From: Nitrosomonadales bacterium
GTDB taxonomy: Bacteria > Pseudomonadota > Gammaproteobacteria > Burkholderiales > Gallionellaceae
DNA: 64,000 nucleotides
Assembly (NCBI GenBank): GCA_016177795.1
Contig: JACOUM010000012.1
Location: 62,001-126,000, forward strand
Direction of reading: 5' to 3'
How positions within the stretch are numbered: position 1 is the stretch's first letter; every line of letters begins with the position of its first letter. The notes beneath the pieces were generated by a model. That model saw nothing but the letters and a program-made list of their open reading frames with translations, did not search any database and was not told where the DNA came from. Positions 1 to 9,277 of this stretch are shown one piece after another. The position numbers and the translations under genes are program-made.

Positions 1-791
1 TGCAAACGGATTTCGCGCATGTCCGGATAATCGGACAAATAGCGGCGCAATGCCTCCAGCGCCTGCTGCGGCGCGCTTTTCAGCAATATTTGCGCTTCCA
101 GCGAGACCGCCGTGCCCCATTTCGGCCGCAGCTTGCGTGCCTGACGCACCTCATCCAGCGCAAGTCCATCGTCGCCTGCCTGCCGCGCCAGTTGCGCTAC
201 CGACCAATGTGCCTCGGCGATCTGCGGATAGGGTTGTGCGAGATCGCGCATCAGCTTCAAGGCGGCGGGCTTGTCCGGATATGATGCAACCATCTGGAAA
301 ATCTGCATGAACTCGTTGCCCTGGTTTTCCTTTTCCGCTTCCAGGATCATGGCCAGTTCCGGTTGCGCCTCATCCAGTTTTCCACCGCGCAACAATATCG
401 AAGACAACATGCGCGCCGCGAAAATTGAAGTCGGCTCAACTTCACGCCAATATCTGAGCGCATCAATTGACTTGCTCATGTCGCCGGACTCGACTGCCAG
501 TTGCGCGGCGCGCTTGGCCAGGCGCGGGTCGCCGGTTTGTTTGGCAATATCTGCGCTGCTTCTTACCGCCAGCGCCTTGTGTCCGCGCTGGTTGGCAATT
601 TCGGTCAACAGGAATTCATAGAGCAACTCATCGCTCAATTCCAGGTCAGGCAATACCGGCAGAACTTCCGCATCAACTTTTGCGTGTGGATGGTGCGGCG
701 CAACCGGCTGTGCCGGTTCGGTACGCGGGGGAGTTTGTGCGCAGGCGGTGAGCAACAAACAGCAGACAATCAGATAATTCGGTTTGGTCAT
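1..791 (-). CDS. TPR-repeat lipoprotein, C-terminus beyond window
   Basis: The reverse strand is open from an ATG at 791 to the window edge, giving 263 residues without a stop. The N-terminus is a lipoprotein signal peptide with a lipobox ending LLLTAC and the acylated Cys at position 17, so the mature protein should be membrane-anchored on the periplasmic side. A Pro/His-rich linker follows, then helical repeats of TPR character (for example segments around LAKRAAQLAVESGD and LDEAQPELAMILEAE). Such proteins scaffold envelope or assembly complexes; no specific partner is evident. The next gene, on the same strand, starts about 160 bases upstream. The protein is cut by the window edge, so its length is unknown. 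The family call (TPR lipoprotein) is solid; the function is not. Confidence 0.82.
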   Translation of the reverse strand, partial: MTKPNYLIVCCLLLTACAQTPPRTEPAQPVAPHHPHAKVDAEVLPVLPDLELSDELLYEFLLTEIANQRGHKALAVRSSADIAKQTGDPRLAKRAAQLAVESGDMSKSIDALRYWREVEPTSIFAARMLSSILLRGGKLDEAQPELAMILEAEKENQGNEFMQIFQMVASYPDKPAALKLMRDLAQPYPQIAEAHWSVAQLARQAGDDGLALDEVRQARKLRPKWGTAVSLEAQILLKSAPQQALEALRRYLSDYPDMREIRL

Positions 792-950
792 GACAATATG
801 CTTTTTGTAGTGAACGCGCATATTAGGTTATATCCGGCTCAATCCACAACTTTGCCGGCTGCATATTTCTGGCGGATATGGCAATTTTCAACACACTGCC
901 GCAGCAGATTGATGCCGCCATTTAATAGGGATGCACTGCCTTGAACTGTA

Positions 951-1859
951 TTACCCGAACGAAGGCATTTGCAGCAGCCAGCCGAGGCCGCCCAGTGCGC
1001 CAAAGAGAATCGCCAGGTGCGCCCAGCCCCAGAACAGGTAGCGGCGCGATAATTTTTCCGGCGTCAGATTGCTGATCAGGAATAATTTGCCGTCGCGCGG
1101 CCGGCCGATGATGTGGATGTCGGGTTGGGTATGCGCTTCACGCCGCTTTTTTGTCACTTCACGCTTGGCCGCCTGGCGCGCCAGCATCCATTCCTGCATA
1201 TCCAGTTCGCCGTCATTGTTCAGGTCAAAGCGTTCGCGCAGCGCGGGCATGTCCTTTTTCCATTCGGCGAGCAGTGCATTGAGTTCGGCTCGTGTGTCGA
1301 ATTCCGCGCTCAGGCTGCGCGTACGGAAATCGCCGATGACATAGATGCTGTCGTTGTGAATGAACTTCCACTCGGTGTAGCGATAATTCCCTTCGATCCA
1401 CTGGTCATGGTGTTTGGTGATGATCTCGGCATGCTCGGGATCGACCACGCAATCGCCGCTGTCATCGCGCAGCACGAACGAATCGCTGCTTTCGCCGCTA
1501 TCGATAGTACGCCATGAATCGCCATCCTTGGTGCTGTGTTTCTCTTCCACCTCGTAGCGGTACCACAGGCAGGGCAGCGCGCGCAGTTTGCTGATCAGCG
1601 GTTCGCCGTAAGGCCTGCCGCGCCCGATCAGTTCCACGTAGCCCTGCGCGGCGGAGGCGACTTTCGAAGTCGGCGTATCGCGCACCATGCGCAGCCGGTG
1701 CAGCGCCGACAGCCAGGCGAAAAAACTGATGAGCGCCATCACCGACAGCGTGCCCAGCCAGCCAGCGCGCGACTCCAGTTTGATACCGGCCAACAGCAGC
1801 AACAGCTGCGCGCCGGAGGTAACCAGTTGTGCGTATTCGCGGCGCAGCCTGACCAGCAT
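951..1859 (-). CDS. GIDE-domain-like membrane protein with EF-hand loop
   Basis: This 302-residue protein has a hydrophobic N-terminus (about residues 15-55, likely two membrane segments), a cytosolic or periplasmic middle domain resembling the bacterial GIDE domain (PF12483 type, with a CLWYRYEVEE core near 97-106 and an FVLRDDSGDCVVDP stretch near 128-141), and a C-terminal hydrophobic pair (about 275-297). Residues 212-223 form a textbook EF-hand calcium loop (D212, N214, D216, G217, D220, E223). It lies 5 bases downstream of lemA on the same strand; LemA next to GIDE-domain proteins is a recurring bacterial pairing. Despite the eukaryotic name of the family (E3 ligase) there is no RING finger here, so ubiquitin ligase activity is not implied. 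Function is unknown; calcium-dependent membrane-associated signalling is a guess. Confidence 0.7.
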   Translation of the reverse strand: MLVRLRREYAQLVTSGAQLLLLLAGIKLESRAGWLGTLSVMALISFFAWLSALHRLRMVRDTPTSKVASAAQGYVELIGRGRPYGEPLISKLRALPCLWYRYEVEEKHSTKDGDSWRTIDSGESSDSFVLRDDSGDCVVDPEHAEIITKHHDQWIEGNYRYTEWKFIHNDSIYVIGDFRTRSLSAEFDTRAELNALLAEWKKDMPALRERFDLNNDGELDMQEWMLARQAAKREVTKKRREAHTQPDIHIIGRPRDGKLFLISNLTPEKLSRRYLFWGWAHLAILFGALGGLGWLLQMPSFG

Positions 1860-1864
1860 GACAA

Positions 1865-2431
1865 CTAACTGAAGAGCTGCTTCATGTCCACATCCGCCTT
1901 CTCACTGGCAGAAAATTCCAGCAGCGGCTTTGCGCCGAAATTGAACAGCGCAGCGATGATACTGGCGGGAAATACTTCGATCTGCACGTTATTGATATTC
2001 ACCGTTTCGTTATACAGCTCGCGGCGGTCGGCGATGCCGTTCTCCAGCGAAGTGATGCGGGTCTGCAACTGCATGAAATTTTCGTTGGCCTTCAGTTCCG
2101 GGTAGGCCTCCGCCACCGCAAAGATATTGCCGAGCCCCATACGCAGCATGCCCTCCGCCTGCCCCAGCGCGGGAATATCCTGCTGCTGGCGCGCGGCCTG
2201 CACCCGCGAGCGCGCCTCGATGACTTTTTGCAGCGTGGCCTGCTCGAATTCCTTGTACTGCCTGCACACCTCGACCAGCTTGGGCAGCTCGTCATGGCGC
2301 TGTTTCAACAACACATCGATATTCGCCCACGCCTTGGCAACGGCGTGTTTGACGTTGACCAGATGGTTGTACAGAGTGATGCCGTAGATCAGCAGGACAG
2401 TGATGACGCCGAGGAAAATCAGTATGAACAT
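1865..2431 (-). CDS. lemA: LemA family protein
   Basis: This 188-residue protein has the LemA architecture: a single N-terminal membrane helix (residues 1-20) and a long helical bundle with the characteristic NHLVNVKHAVAKAWANIDV and YNETVNINNVQIEVFPASII segments. It is normal in length for the family. LemA proteins are membrane-anchored with the helical domain outside; their biochemical role is unsettled, though they often occur beside TPM or GIDE domain proteins. The start ATG at 2431 begins the membrane helix directly. It forms an operon with the GIDE-like gene, whose start is 5 bases beyond this stop. Confidence 0.93.
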   Translation of the reverse strand: MFILIFLGVITVLLIYGITLYNHLVNVKHAVAKAWANIDVLLKQRHDELPKLVEVCRQYKEFEQATLQKVIEARSRVQAARQQQDIPALGQAEGMLRMGLGNIFAVAEAYPELKANENFMQLQTRITSLENGIADRRELYNETVNINNVQIEVFPASIIAALFNFGAKPLLEFSASEKADVDMKQLFS

Positions 2432-2618
2432 GTTGGCTCCCTTTTATCTTGAATTCAGCGGTTGGACTGCACACTCATCGTTGCAGGAACGCGCATGGCG
2501 CACTTCCTGGCGAATAGTAGCGTGCCAAACGATATGGCCGCAACGGCGCGTTGCGCCGGCTATGACACCAACCGGCTATTCGGGCTGGACCTGGCCCGCG
2601 CCGGCCGGCTCAGCGCAG

Positions 2619-3755
2619 TCAGCCTTTTGCGAGCCGCCACAACGAGGTGATTTCCGCCGCGCGCGCAGCGTGCAACGGGTCTGCCGCATCGCTGGCACGC
2701 GGGTGGCGCGGCCGCACATCCATGCGATCCAGCACCTTCAATCCGGCGCCGGCGATCATCCCGAGCAGTTCCTCGCGCGTGCGCAAACCCAGATGTTCGG
2801 CCAGATCGGAAAGGATCAGCCAGCCTTCGCCGCCGGGTGTGAGGTGAGCCGCCAGGCCGTTGAGGAAGCCGGACAGCATGCGGCTGTCCGGGTCGTACAC
2901 CGCGCGTTCTATGGTCGAACCCGGTCGTGCCGGTAGCCACGGCGGGTTGCAGACAACCAGCGGCGCTCTGCCTTGCGGAAAGAGATCGGCCTGCACCACC
3001 TCCACTTGCCCCGCGAGTCCGAGCCGTGCCAGATTGTCGCGGGCGCAGGCCAGGGCGCGCGCATCCTGATCGGTCGCTACCACATGCGCGATACCCCGGC
3101 GCGCCAGCACTGCCGCGAGCACGCCGCTGCCCGTGCCGATGTCGAAAGCAAGCTCAACCGCAGGCAGCGGCGCTTGCGCCACCAGCTCCACATATTCGCC
3201 GCGCACGGGGGAGAACACGCCATAGTGCGGGTGAATACGCGCGCCCAGAGCAGGAATCTCGACTCCTTTCTTGCGCCATTCGTGCGCGCCGACCAGTCCC
3301 AGCAATTCGCGCAGCGAGACCACCGAAGACTCCCCGCCGGCGCCATATGCCTCAAGGCAGGCCTGGCGCAGGTCGGGCGCACGGCGCAGCGGAATGCGGT
3401 AATCCGCTTCCAGCGGGATAAGCAACATCGCCAGCGTGCGTGCGCGCTGCGATTGCGCCTGTCGATGCAGATGGAAAGACTCTGCCGGAGAAATAAGAGA
3501 GGACGGGGTTGGCTTTTTGCGCGGCTTGCGTTCGGCTCGCCGTGCCAGCGCCTGCAACAACTGCCGCGCATTCTGAAAGTCGCCGCGCCACAATAACGCG
3601 GTGCCCTCGCAAGCGAGGCGATATGCGGCATCTGCCGTCATGGTGTCATCGGCGATGGCCACCCGTTTGGGGGGCGGCATCCCGCTCTCGGAACGCCAGC
3701 GCGCCGAACAGGACTGGTTGGCTTCCATCCAGCGGATGACCGGATAGCCGCTCAC
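2619..3755 (-). CDS. class I SAM-dependent methyltransferase (MTS / small-domain type)
   Basis: This 378-residue protein has a unique N-terminal half and a C-terminal Rossmann methyltransferase domain. Motif I is AFDIGTGSG (SAM-binding loop), the acidic residue closing strand 2 sits in VVATDQDARAL, and motif IV reads VVCNPPWLPA. NPPW/NPPY is typical of methyltransferases acting on amide or exocyclic amino nitrogens (PrmC, RsmC, RlmG types), so a ribosomal protein, release factor or rRNA substrate is plausible but unproven. The start is a GTG that overlaps the upstream stop by four bases (GTGA), indicating translational coupling to the SpeE-fold gene. Later in-frame ATGs exist, so the first roughly 25 residues are uncertain. 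Confidence 0.8.
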   Translation of the reverse strand: MSGYPVIRWMEANQSCSARWRSESGMPPPKRVAIADDTMTADAAYRLACEGTALLWRGDFQNARQLLQALARRAERKPRKKPTPSSLISPAESFHLHRQAQSQRARTLAMLLIPLEADYRIPLRRAPDLRQACLEAYGAGGESSVVSLRELLGLVGAHEWRKKGVEIPALGARIHPHYGVFSPVRGEYVELVAQAPLPAVELAFDIGTGSGVLAAVLARRGIAHVVATDQDARALACARDNLARLGLAGQVEVVQADLFPQGRAPLVVCNPPWLPARPGSTIERAVYDPDSRMLSGFLNGLAAHLTPGGEGWLILSDLAEHLGLRTREELLGMIAGAGLKVLDRMDVRPRHPRASDAADPLHAARAAEITSLWRLAKG

Positions 3756-4501
3756 AGTACCAGCACATTATTGAGACAGGTTCTTGCCTGCGCCAGCCGC
3801 GCCAGTGTCGGCAGCAGGTTCAGTCCGGTAGCTTCCTTCAATGCCAGCGCATTTTCCTTCAGGTCGTCGAGCGAAATGGCGATCGGGTAGCCGGTTGCGG
3901 CCAGCACCAGTGCGTTGCCGCTTTCGCCGGAAGGAAACACCAGCGCGCGGTCGTCGAAAGCCTCGGCAACGTGAGCGGAAACCCTTTTGAAATTGCGGCC
4001 GCGCGTCAGCATGTTCACCGCCATGATGCCGTTATCGCTCAGGCTGGATCGGCAAGCCTGATAAAACGGCAAAGTCTCCAGCGCTCCCGCGCGCGCCCTT
4101 TCGTCGAAGCCGTCCACCAGAATCAGGTCGAATTTTCTGCCTTTGTTGTTCAGCACGTATTCCGCGCCGTCGCCAATGACCAGATGAATGCGCTTCGGGT
4201 CTTCCGGCAACTTGAAAAACTGCCGCGCGGCGGCGACCACGGCGGGCTCGATCTCTACCACGGTGAGATGCACAAGCGGATAATGGCGATACAGAAACTT
4301 GAGCAGCGAAGCGGCGCCGAGACCAATCAGCAGCACCTTGCGCGGTGGGTCGCGCAGCAACAGCCCCGCCAGCATTTCGCGCGTATATTCCAGCTCAAGG
4401 TTCCATGGCCGCGCAATGCGCATCGCGCCCTGTATCCAGTCCGAGCCGAAGTGCAGGGTGCGCACGCCGGCTTCTTCACGAATGTCGATGGGTATGGTCA
4501 T
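3752..4501 (-). CDS. spermidine-synthase-like (SpeE-fold) protein
   Basis: From the ATG at 4501 the protein is 249 residues with a SpeE-like Rossmann core: KVLLIGLGAASLLKFLY (strand 1 and glycine loop), VVEIEPAVVAAARQFF (strand 2), HLVIGDGAEYV and LILVDGFDE. The usual GGGDG-type glycine loop of true aminopropyltransferases is GLGAAS here, and the protein is shorter than SpeE, so polyamine synthesis is doubtful. Many beta- and gammaproteobacteria carry such SpeE-fold proteins of unknown substrate. The frame stays open upstream to an ATG at 4666, but that longer start would nearly abut hrcA and adds low-complexity residues, so 4501 is preferred. It is divergent from hrcA and translationally coupled to the methyltransferase downstream. 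Confidence 0.78.
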   Translation of the reverse strand: MTIPIDIREEAGVRTLHFGSDWIQGAMRIARPWNLELEYTREMLAGLLLRDPPRKVLLIGLGAASLLKFLYRHYPLVHLTVVEIEPAVVAAARQFFKLPEDPKRIHLVIGDGAEYVLNNKGRKFDLILVDGFDERARAGALETLPFYQACRSSLSDNGIMAVNMLTRGRNFKRVSAHVAEAFDDRALVFPSGESGNALVLAATGYPIAISLDDLKENALALKEATGLNLLPTLARLAQARTCLNNVLVL

Positions 4502-4668
4502 ATCTTTGCGATTTTCCCGATGGTGAGCGGCGGTTGCCGCCCTGATTGCTGCTGCTGATTGCTCATCATTGCCGATATCTCCTGCGCCAATTCTACATCC
4601 TGCCTGCGGGGAAGACGCTGGAGTGATGTGGCACGCAGACATTGCATGGCCGATGGTAGAATTCACCC

Positions 4669-5688
4669 ATGCTCAACGAACGCGCACAAATCCTGCTCAA
4701 GACTCTGGTGGAACGCCACATCGGCGACGGCCAGCCGGTTGGTTCGCGCGCCCTGCAGCAGTATTCCGGCCTGGATATCAGCTCGGCAACGATTCGCAAC
4801 GTAATGGCCGACCTCGAGGATATCGGCCTGGTCAGCAGCCCGCACACTTCAGCCGGCCGCGTCCCGACGGCCCTGGCGTATCGCCTGTTCATCGACACCA
4901 TGCTGGTGACCCGGCCGCTGGACAGTGCGCGTGTGCAGCAAATGCAGAGCCAGCTGCATCCGGACAACCCGTCGCGCCTGATCGCGCAGGCCTCCAACAT
5001 TCTGTCCGAACTGACGCAATTCGCCGGGGTGGTCGCCACGCCCAGACGCAGCGCCATCACCGTGCGCCAGATCGAGTTCCTGCGCCTGAAGGAAAAACGC
5101 GTATTGCTCATCATCGTCATGCCCGACGGCGAGGTGGAGAATCGCGTATTGCTGATGGAACGGGACTATACCCAGTCGCAGCTCACCGAGGCGGGCAACT
5201 TCCTCAACCAGCATTACATCGGCTGCAGCTTCTCGCAAATCCGCGAAAAACTGCGCGGTGAATTACGCCAGTTGCATCAGGACATGAGTGCGCTGATGGC
5301 TGCGGCGCTGGCGGCGGGCGACGAAGCTTCAGCCAAGCAATCCGGCGATTACGTCATCAGCGGCGAGCATCATCTGCTGCATGTGGAGGACCTCTCCGCC
5401 GACATGAACCGCCTGCGCAGATTATTCAGCCTGTTCGAGCAGAAGACCGAGCTGCTGCAACTGCTGGAAGCAAGCCGCAAAGGCCAGGGCATCCATATCT
5501 TCGTCGGAGCCGAATCCGGCCTCGCTTCGCTGGAGGAATGCAGCGTCATCACCGCGCCCTACTCCGCCGACGGCCAGGTGGTCGGCACGCTCGCCGTGGT
5601 CGGCCCCAGGCGCATGGACTACCAGCGCGTCATTCCGATCGTGGATATCACCGCGCGCCTCTTAGGCAACGCACTGTCCCAGAGTTGA
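4669..5688 (+). CDS. hrcA: heat-inducible transcription repressor HrcA
   Basis: This 339-residue protein matches HrcA along its length. An N-terminal winged helix begins [20 protein letters not shown], with [20 protein letters not shown] as the recognition region, followed by the [14 protein letters not shown] wing and then the GAF-like and insertion domains. HrcA binds CIRCE operators upstream of groE or dnaK-type operons and represses them, with GroEL helping it fold. No CIRCE inverted repeat was noticed in this window, so its targets lie elsewhere. The gene is divergent from the SpeE-fold gene and sits eight bases upstream of hemH, with which it is probably cotranscribed. Confidence 0.97.
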   Translation: MLNERAQILLKTLVERHIGDGQPVGSRALQQYSGLDISSATIRNVMADLEDIGLVSSPHTSAGRVPTALAYRLFIDTMLVTRPLDSARVQQMQSQLHPDNPSRLIAQASNILSELTQFAGVVATPRRSAITVRQIEFLRLKEKRVLLIIVMPDGEVENRVLLMERDYTQSQLTEAGNFLNQHYIGCSFSQIREKLRGELRQLHQDMSALMAAALAAGDEASAKQSGDYVISGEHHLLHVEDLSADMNRLRRLFSLFEQKTELLQLLEASRKGQGIHIFVGAESGLASLEECSVITAPYSADGQVVGTLAVVGPRRMDYQRVIPIVDITARLLGNALSQS

Positions 5689-5696
5689 TAAACCGA

Positions 5697-6785
5697 ATGA
5701 CCTACCAAACCGAACCTGAATTCACCCACGGCACGCCGGAAAAGACCGGCATCCTGCTCGTCAACCTCGGTACGCCGGATGCGCCGACGCCGAATGCGGT
5801 GCGCCGCTATCTGAAGGAGTTTCTGGGCGATCCGCGCGTGGTGGAAATGCCGCGCGCGATCTGGTGGCTGATTCTCAACGGCATCATCCTCAACACGCGC
5901 CCGAAAAAATCCGCCGCGAAATATGCCTCTGTATGGCTGAAGGAAGGCTCACCGCTGCGCGTCTATACCGAGAAACAGACTGTCCTGCTGCAAGGCTACC
6001 TGGGTCAGCGCACCAGGGCGCCTTTCGTGGTGGACTACGCAATGCGCTACGGCAACCCTTCGATACCCGGCGTGCTGCGCAAGCTCAGGGAACAGAATTG
6101 CCAGCGCATCCTGATTGTGCCGATGTATCCGCAATATGCCGCCAGCACCACCGCCACGGTATGCGATATCGTGTTCGGCGAGCTGCAAAAAATGCGCAAT
6201 GCCCCTGCGCTGCGCACCATCAGGAATTTCCACGACCATCCCGGTTACATCAAGGCACTGGCCGGCAACATCAACGATTACTGGATGAAGAACGGCCGCC
6301 CGGAAAAACTGCTGATGAGCTTCCACGGCCTGCCGCGTTACACGCTGGACAAGGGCGATCCCTACCACTGCGAATGCCGCAAGACCGGCCGCCTGCTGGC
6401 GCAGGAACTCGGCCTGAAACCGGAGCAATACGCCGTCAGCTTCCAGTCGCGCCTCGGTAATGCTGAATGGCTCAAACCCTACACCAGCGACACGCTCAAG
6501 GAACTCGGCAGGCAGAAAACCCGCCGCGTGGATGTGGTCTGCCCCGGCTTCGTCGCCGATTGCCTGGAAACGCTGGAAGAAATTGCGCTGGAAGGCAAGG
6601 AAGCTTTCCAGCACGCGGGCGGCGGCGAATACCACTACATTCCCTGCCTCAACGACCGCAACGACTGGCTGCATGCGCTGACCGATCTGGTGATGGACAA
6701 CCTGCACGGCTGGCTGATCGAACCGGATGCGGCGGAGCTGGAACAGAGCAGGCTGCGCGCGCTGGCGCTGGGCGCCAAGAAATAA
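5697..6785 (+). CDS. hemH: ferrochelatase
   Basis: The 362-residue protein catalyses Fe(II) insertion into protoporphyrin IX, the last step of protoheme synthesis. Recognisable parts are the N-terminal [29 protein letters not shown], the [20 protein letters not shown] region containing the metal-binding His, and [14 protein letters not shown] in the C-terminal half. The ATG at 5697 begins MTYQTEPEF and lies 8 bases after the hrcA stop; the frame is open further upstream inside hrcA, but that extension is not family-like. Length agrees with proteobacterial HemH. The nearest downstream neighbour is the nitroreductase. Confidence 0.97.
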   Translation: MTYQTEPEFTHGTPEKTGILLVNLGTPDAPTPNAVRRYLKEFLGDPRVVEMPRAIWWLILNGIILNTRPKKSAAKYASVWLKEGSPLRVYTEKQTVLLQGYLGQRTRAPFVVDYAMRYGNPSIPGVLRKLREQNCQRILIVPMYPQYAASTTATVCDIVFGELQKMRNAPALRTIRNFHDHPGYIKALAGNINDYWMKNGRPEKLLMSFHGLPRYTLDKGDPYHCECRKTGRLLAQELGLKPEQYAVSFQSRLGNAEWLKPYTSDTLKELGRQKTRRVDVVCPGFVADCLETLEEIALEGKEAFQHAGGGEYHYIPCLNDRNDWLHALTDLVMDNLHGWLIEPDAAELEQSRLRALALGAKK

Positions 6786-6817
6786 ATGAAACAGGCCCAC
6801 TTGCTGGAGAAACGCCC

Positions 6818-7558
6818 ATGAACGAGACCCTGCGCACCCAACAGTCCCACCGCAGCATCCGCAGCTACAAGGCCGACCCGGTCAGCGACGCCATGCTCGG
6901 GCAGATCATCGCCGCCGCACATCAGGCGCCGACCTCGATGAACGCGCAGGAAATCTCGCTGATCGTGGTGCGCGATGCGGAAAAGCGCGCCCGCATCGCC
7001 GAACTTTGCGGGGGACAGGCGTGGATTGCTCAGGCGCCGGTGTTCATCACCATCGTCATCGACTTTCACAAGACCGACCTCGGCGTGCGCAAGGCCGGGC
7101 AGACGCAGATCATCCACGAAAGCATGGAAGGCTTCGGTGTTGCCGCCGTCGATGCGGGCATCGTGCTCGGCACGCTGATCACCGCCGCCGAATCGCTCGG
7201 ACTGGGCATCGTCCCGATCGGCAGCATCCGCCGCAACCCGCAGGGCATGATCGACCTGCTCGGCCTGCCGCCGCTCACCTTCCCGCTGGTCGGCCTGTGC
7301 ATCGGCCATATCAGGGACGACGTGCCGCTGAAGCCGCGCATGGACATCAAGACCTTCCGCCACGACGAGCGCTACGATGCCTCCGGCTACGCGGCAGCAA
7401 TAGACGCCTACGATGCGCAGCTCATGGAATACTGGAAACAGATCGGACGTAGCGACGGCGTGGCGTGGTCAAGCAACCTCGGCAACTTCTACCGGCAGGT
7501 GTATTTCCCGCAGGTCAAGCCGGTCACGGCGATGCAGGGATTGCTGAACGACAAGTGA
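6818..7558 (+). CDS. NADPH-dependent nitro/flavin reductase (NfsA/FRP-type)
   Basis: This 246-residue FMN-binding oxidoreductase belongs to the NfsA/Frp branch of the nitroreductase superfamily. Seen in the sequence are the FMN phosphate-binding start HRSIRSYKADPVSD, the HQAPTSMNAQ segment, the VDAGIVLGTLITAAESLGLG helix, and VGLCIGHI, which are typical of the fold. Members reduce nitro compounds, quinones, chromate or free flavin with NADPH; the physiological substrate is unknown. A good ribosome-binding site (GGAGA) precedes the ATG at 6818, 32 bases after hemH. A partial second copy of its 3' half lies at 10271-10378, and an accessory island begins directly after its stop codon. Confidence 0.92.
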   Translation: MNETLRTQQSHRSIRSYKADPVSDAMLGQIIAAAHQAPTSMNAQEISLIVVRDAEKRARIAELCGGQAWIAQAPVFITIVIDFHKTDLGVRKAGQTQIIHESMEGFGVAAVDAGIVLGTLITAAESLGLGIVPIGSIRRNPQGMIDLLGLPPLTFPLVGLCIGHIRDDVPLKPRMDIKTFRHDERYDASGYAAAIDAYDAQLMEYWKQIGRSDGVAWSSNLGNFYRQVYFPQVKPVTAMQGLLNDK

Positions 7559-7643
7559 GCCATCGCGGCAGGGATCACTAAGTTAATGTGAAGCTGGCCC
7601 ATTTAACTCGTTAAAAAGAAATCGACTCCGGTACCTTTGATCA

Positions 7644-8051
7644 CTAACGAAGTTTATTGAGTAGCTTCTTGAAAACAAAACTTATAGCAGTTATTACTGC
7701 ACCAATGATAGTTAGCACACCAACTATTATGCCGAGGCCGGCAAGCAATTCCCAATCGATAAACTTCTGCAACACCCATGCAAAGAGAAGTGAAATACCC
7801 GCAGTCAGAATATTTGTACGCCAGTTGCTTCTATCCCGCGCAATTGCAACTACTGCCGCCGCAAACATAAATACAAAGAGAACCAGCAGCGCGATAGAAA
7901 CTAATAAAACAATGATGGGAATTATCGATACTAGAAAGCCAACATGCTCTGCTGCATCTACAACAACTGCAGACGCCTCACTCCCCATTAACATGGAAAT
8001 ATATGCAGTCAAAACTGTTGTGAGAATCGATTTTGGAGATGAATTTCGCAT
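7644..8051 (-). CDS. hypothetical small membrane protein
   Basis: A 135-residue hydrophobic protein that I do not recognise. It has a signal-like N-terminus (SILTTVLTAYISMLMGSEASA) and three strong hydrophobic segments near residues 38-70, 82-96 and 103-127, ending in a basic tail (KKLLNKLR). The layout loosely recalls VirB2/TrbC-type small membrane proteins, but no family motif is convincing. No clear ribosome-binding site precedes the ATG. Base composition is visibly more AT-rich than the flanking housekeeping genes, which supports acquisition together with the neighbouring orphan genes. It runs towards the nitroreductase stop codon. Confidence 0.6.
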   Translation of the reverse strand: MRNSSPKSILTTVLTAYISMLMGSEASAVVVDAAEHVGFLVSIIPIIVLLVSIALLVLFVFMFAAAVVAIARDRSNWRTNILTAGISLLFAWVLQKFIDWELLAGLGIIVGVLTIIGAVITAISFVFKKLLNKLR

Positions 8052-8161
8052 GTTTTGTACGATAAAATGTTTCGGAGCCGATTTATTTTCCAGCAGGCAC
8101 GAACCCTACTCCGCGCTCACTGCAGGGTCAATATGCCGAAACACGAAACCGTGGTCCCCGA

Positions 8162-8674
8162 TTATTCCCCATCAGCTAATGTGACACGTATGAATGACAG
8201 GTCGTCTTCTTGGAAAGAGCCATATGCTCTTCCGTCCTCTGTCCAATAGCGTGAGTAGTGGCCAAGACTGACTTGGGCATTGGCGTAATCAATTAGGGCA
8301 GGAATGATTTTGGCCTTTTCAGTTGTTATGCCCAATTTATTTGCAACCTCCCTCAAAACCCCTAACGATGTTTCAGTGCCGCCTGCGGGACTAAATTCGA
8401 TGACGTTATCTTTGGGGCGAAATGGAAAGCTCTCGCTGTATGAAGCCAAAACTGCGGCCTCATAGTCGTCGCACCACCGGATATAAACAATGTTGCCTTG
8501 TACTGGCTCCTCGATGATTTCGGTAAGAAGACTTACTATATCTTCCCTATTCGCAGGGTTTGTGCCAGCTAGTAATGCGCGTGCGCCAACTATGAATGGA
8601 ATTGTGAGGCCGTAGCGCCCCTTGTTCAGCCAAGCCATAATTAACTTATGCCAATCGGGAAGCGTATGCACCAT
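8162..8674 (-). CDS. hypothetical protein (island orphan)
   Basis: A 170-residue soluble protein with no recognised family. It is acidic and lacks signal or membrane segments; it starts MVHTLPDWHKLIMAWLNKGR and ends ISFIRVTLADGE-like (LSFIRVTLADGE). A strong ribosome-binding site (AGGAGG) lies six bases before the ATG at 8674, which supports a real gene. The upstream region is abruptly replaced by the left end of a truncated transposase element only about 15 bases beyond the start codon, so its original promoter was probably lost or is supplied by the element. Codon use and composition are AT-rich relative to the surrounding chromosome. It could be an immunity or effector-type accessory protein, but nothing in the sequence shows this. 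Confidence 0.6.
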   Translation of the reverse strand: MVHTLPDWHKLIMAWLNKGRYGLTIPFIVGARALLAGTNPANREDIVSLLTEIIEEPVQGNIVYIRWCDDYEAAVLASYSESFPFRPKDNVIEFSPAGGTETSLGVLREVANKLGITTEKAKIIPALIDYANAQVSLGHYSRYWTEDGRAYGSFQEDDLSFIRVTLADGE

Positions 8675-8691
8675 TTTTCCTCCTAACGAGG

Positions 8692-8961
8692 TTGTAGAAA
8701 AAGTCTATTCATGCCCGCATCGTGCCGTGAACCAAAGCAAAGATCAAGGTCGAACCGGACGGCAATATTTTGGGGAAGCAAATGGCACGTTACAAACACA
8801 TCGACACCAGTCCGCGATTCCTTGCGGTGGACTTGCAGCGGCAGTTGCTGCCCGGCACGTTCGAGCATGCGCTGAACCATCTGCTGGATCGCGAGATAGA
8901 CCTGTCCGGCTTCGATGCGCGCTATGTGAACGATGTCACGGACGCTGCGGCTTATGCTTAG
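8692..8961 (+). mobile_element. truncated IS1182-type element (left end plus transposase N-terminus)
   Basis: An ATG at 8782 opens 59 residues (MARYKHIDTSPRFLAVDLQ, QLLPGTFEHALNHLLDREID, LSGFDARYVNDVT) that match the N-terminus of IS1182/IS5-like transposases (DUF772 type), followed by a premature TAG at 8959. The full transposase would be over 400 residues, so only the first tenth or so remains and the DDE catalytic domain is gone. The sequence GTTGTAGAAAAAGTC near 8695 resembles an IS1182 terminal repeat and probably marks the left end. Its right part has been deleted, and AT-rich unrelated sequence follows. It is a dead remnant marking past mobility of this island. Confidence 0.7.
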
Positions 8962-9024
8962 CTGTTTTCAATGTCTAATTTACAATTAGCGTATCTCAAG
9001 ATCATCCTTCTGCCACATTCTGTT

Positions 9025-9234
9025 TTAGAAACTGTCCGATTGAAACTCCATCTCCCCGTACTTGGAATATTTTTTGTAATTGTTGGTATCTGCTGCCTTA
9101 AGTATTGCCAGCACATCCAACAATTTTTCTTTTTCCAAGTCAAAAACAGCTTTGTCTTTTTGCTTTTTAGCTTGCACCATGCGTCTAATCACATCCTCAC
9201 AAACCCTAGTTTGAATTAATGGAAATTCTGTCAT
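9025..9234 (-). CDS. small hypothetical protein
   Basis: A 69-residue, highly charged, mostly helical protein; residues 20-45 are Lys/Glu-rich and may form a short coiled coil. It has no recognised family. The ATG at 9234 is preceded by a strong GGAGGTGG ribosome-binding site, and the gene follows the protease-fold gene on the same strand after 43 bases, so the two are probably cotranscribed. This placement suggests a partner or regulator for the protease-like protein, but that is inference only. AT-rich like the rest of the island. Confidence 0.5.
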   Translation of the reverse strand: MTEFPLIQTRVCEDVIRRMVQAKKQKDKAVFDLEKEKLLDVLAILKAADTNNYKKYSKYGEMEFQSDSF

Positions 9235-9277
9235 TCCACCTCCACAAACAAGAAAGAAGGCTGCTTGCTCGGATTAT

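Noticed and set aside
4502-4668. CIRCE operator before hrcA
   Set aside because: No TTAGCACTC/GAGTGCTAA inverted repeat is present in this divergent promoter region.
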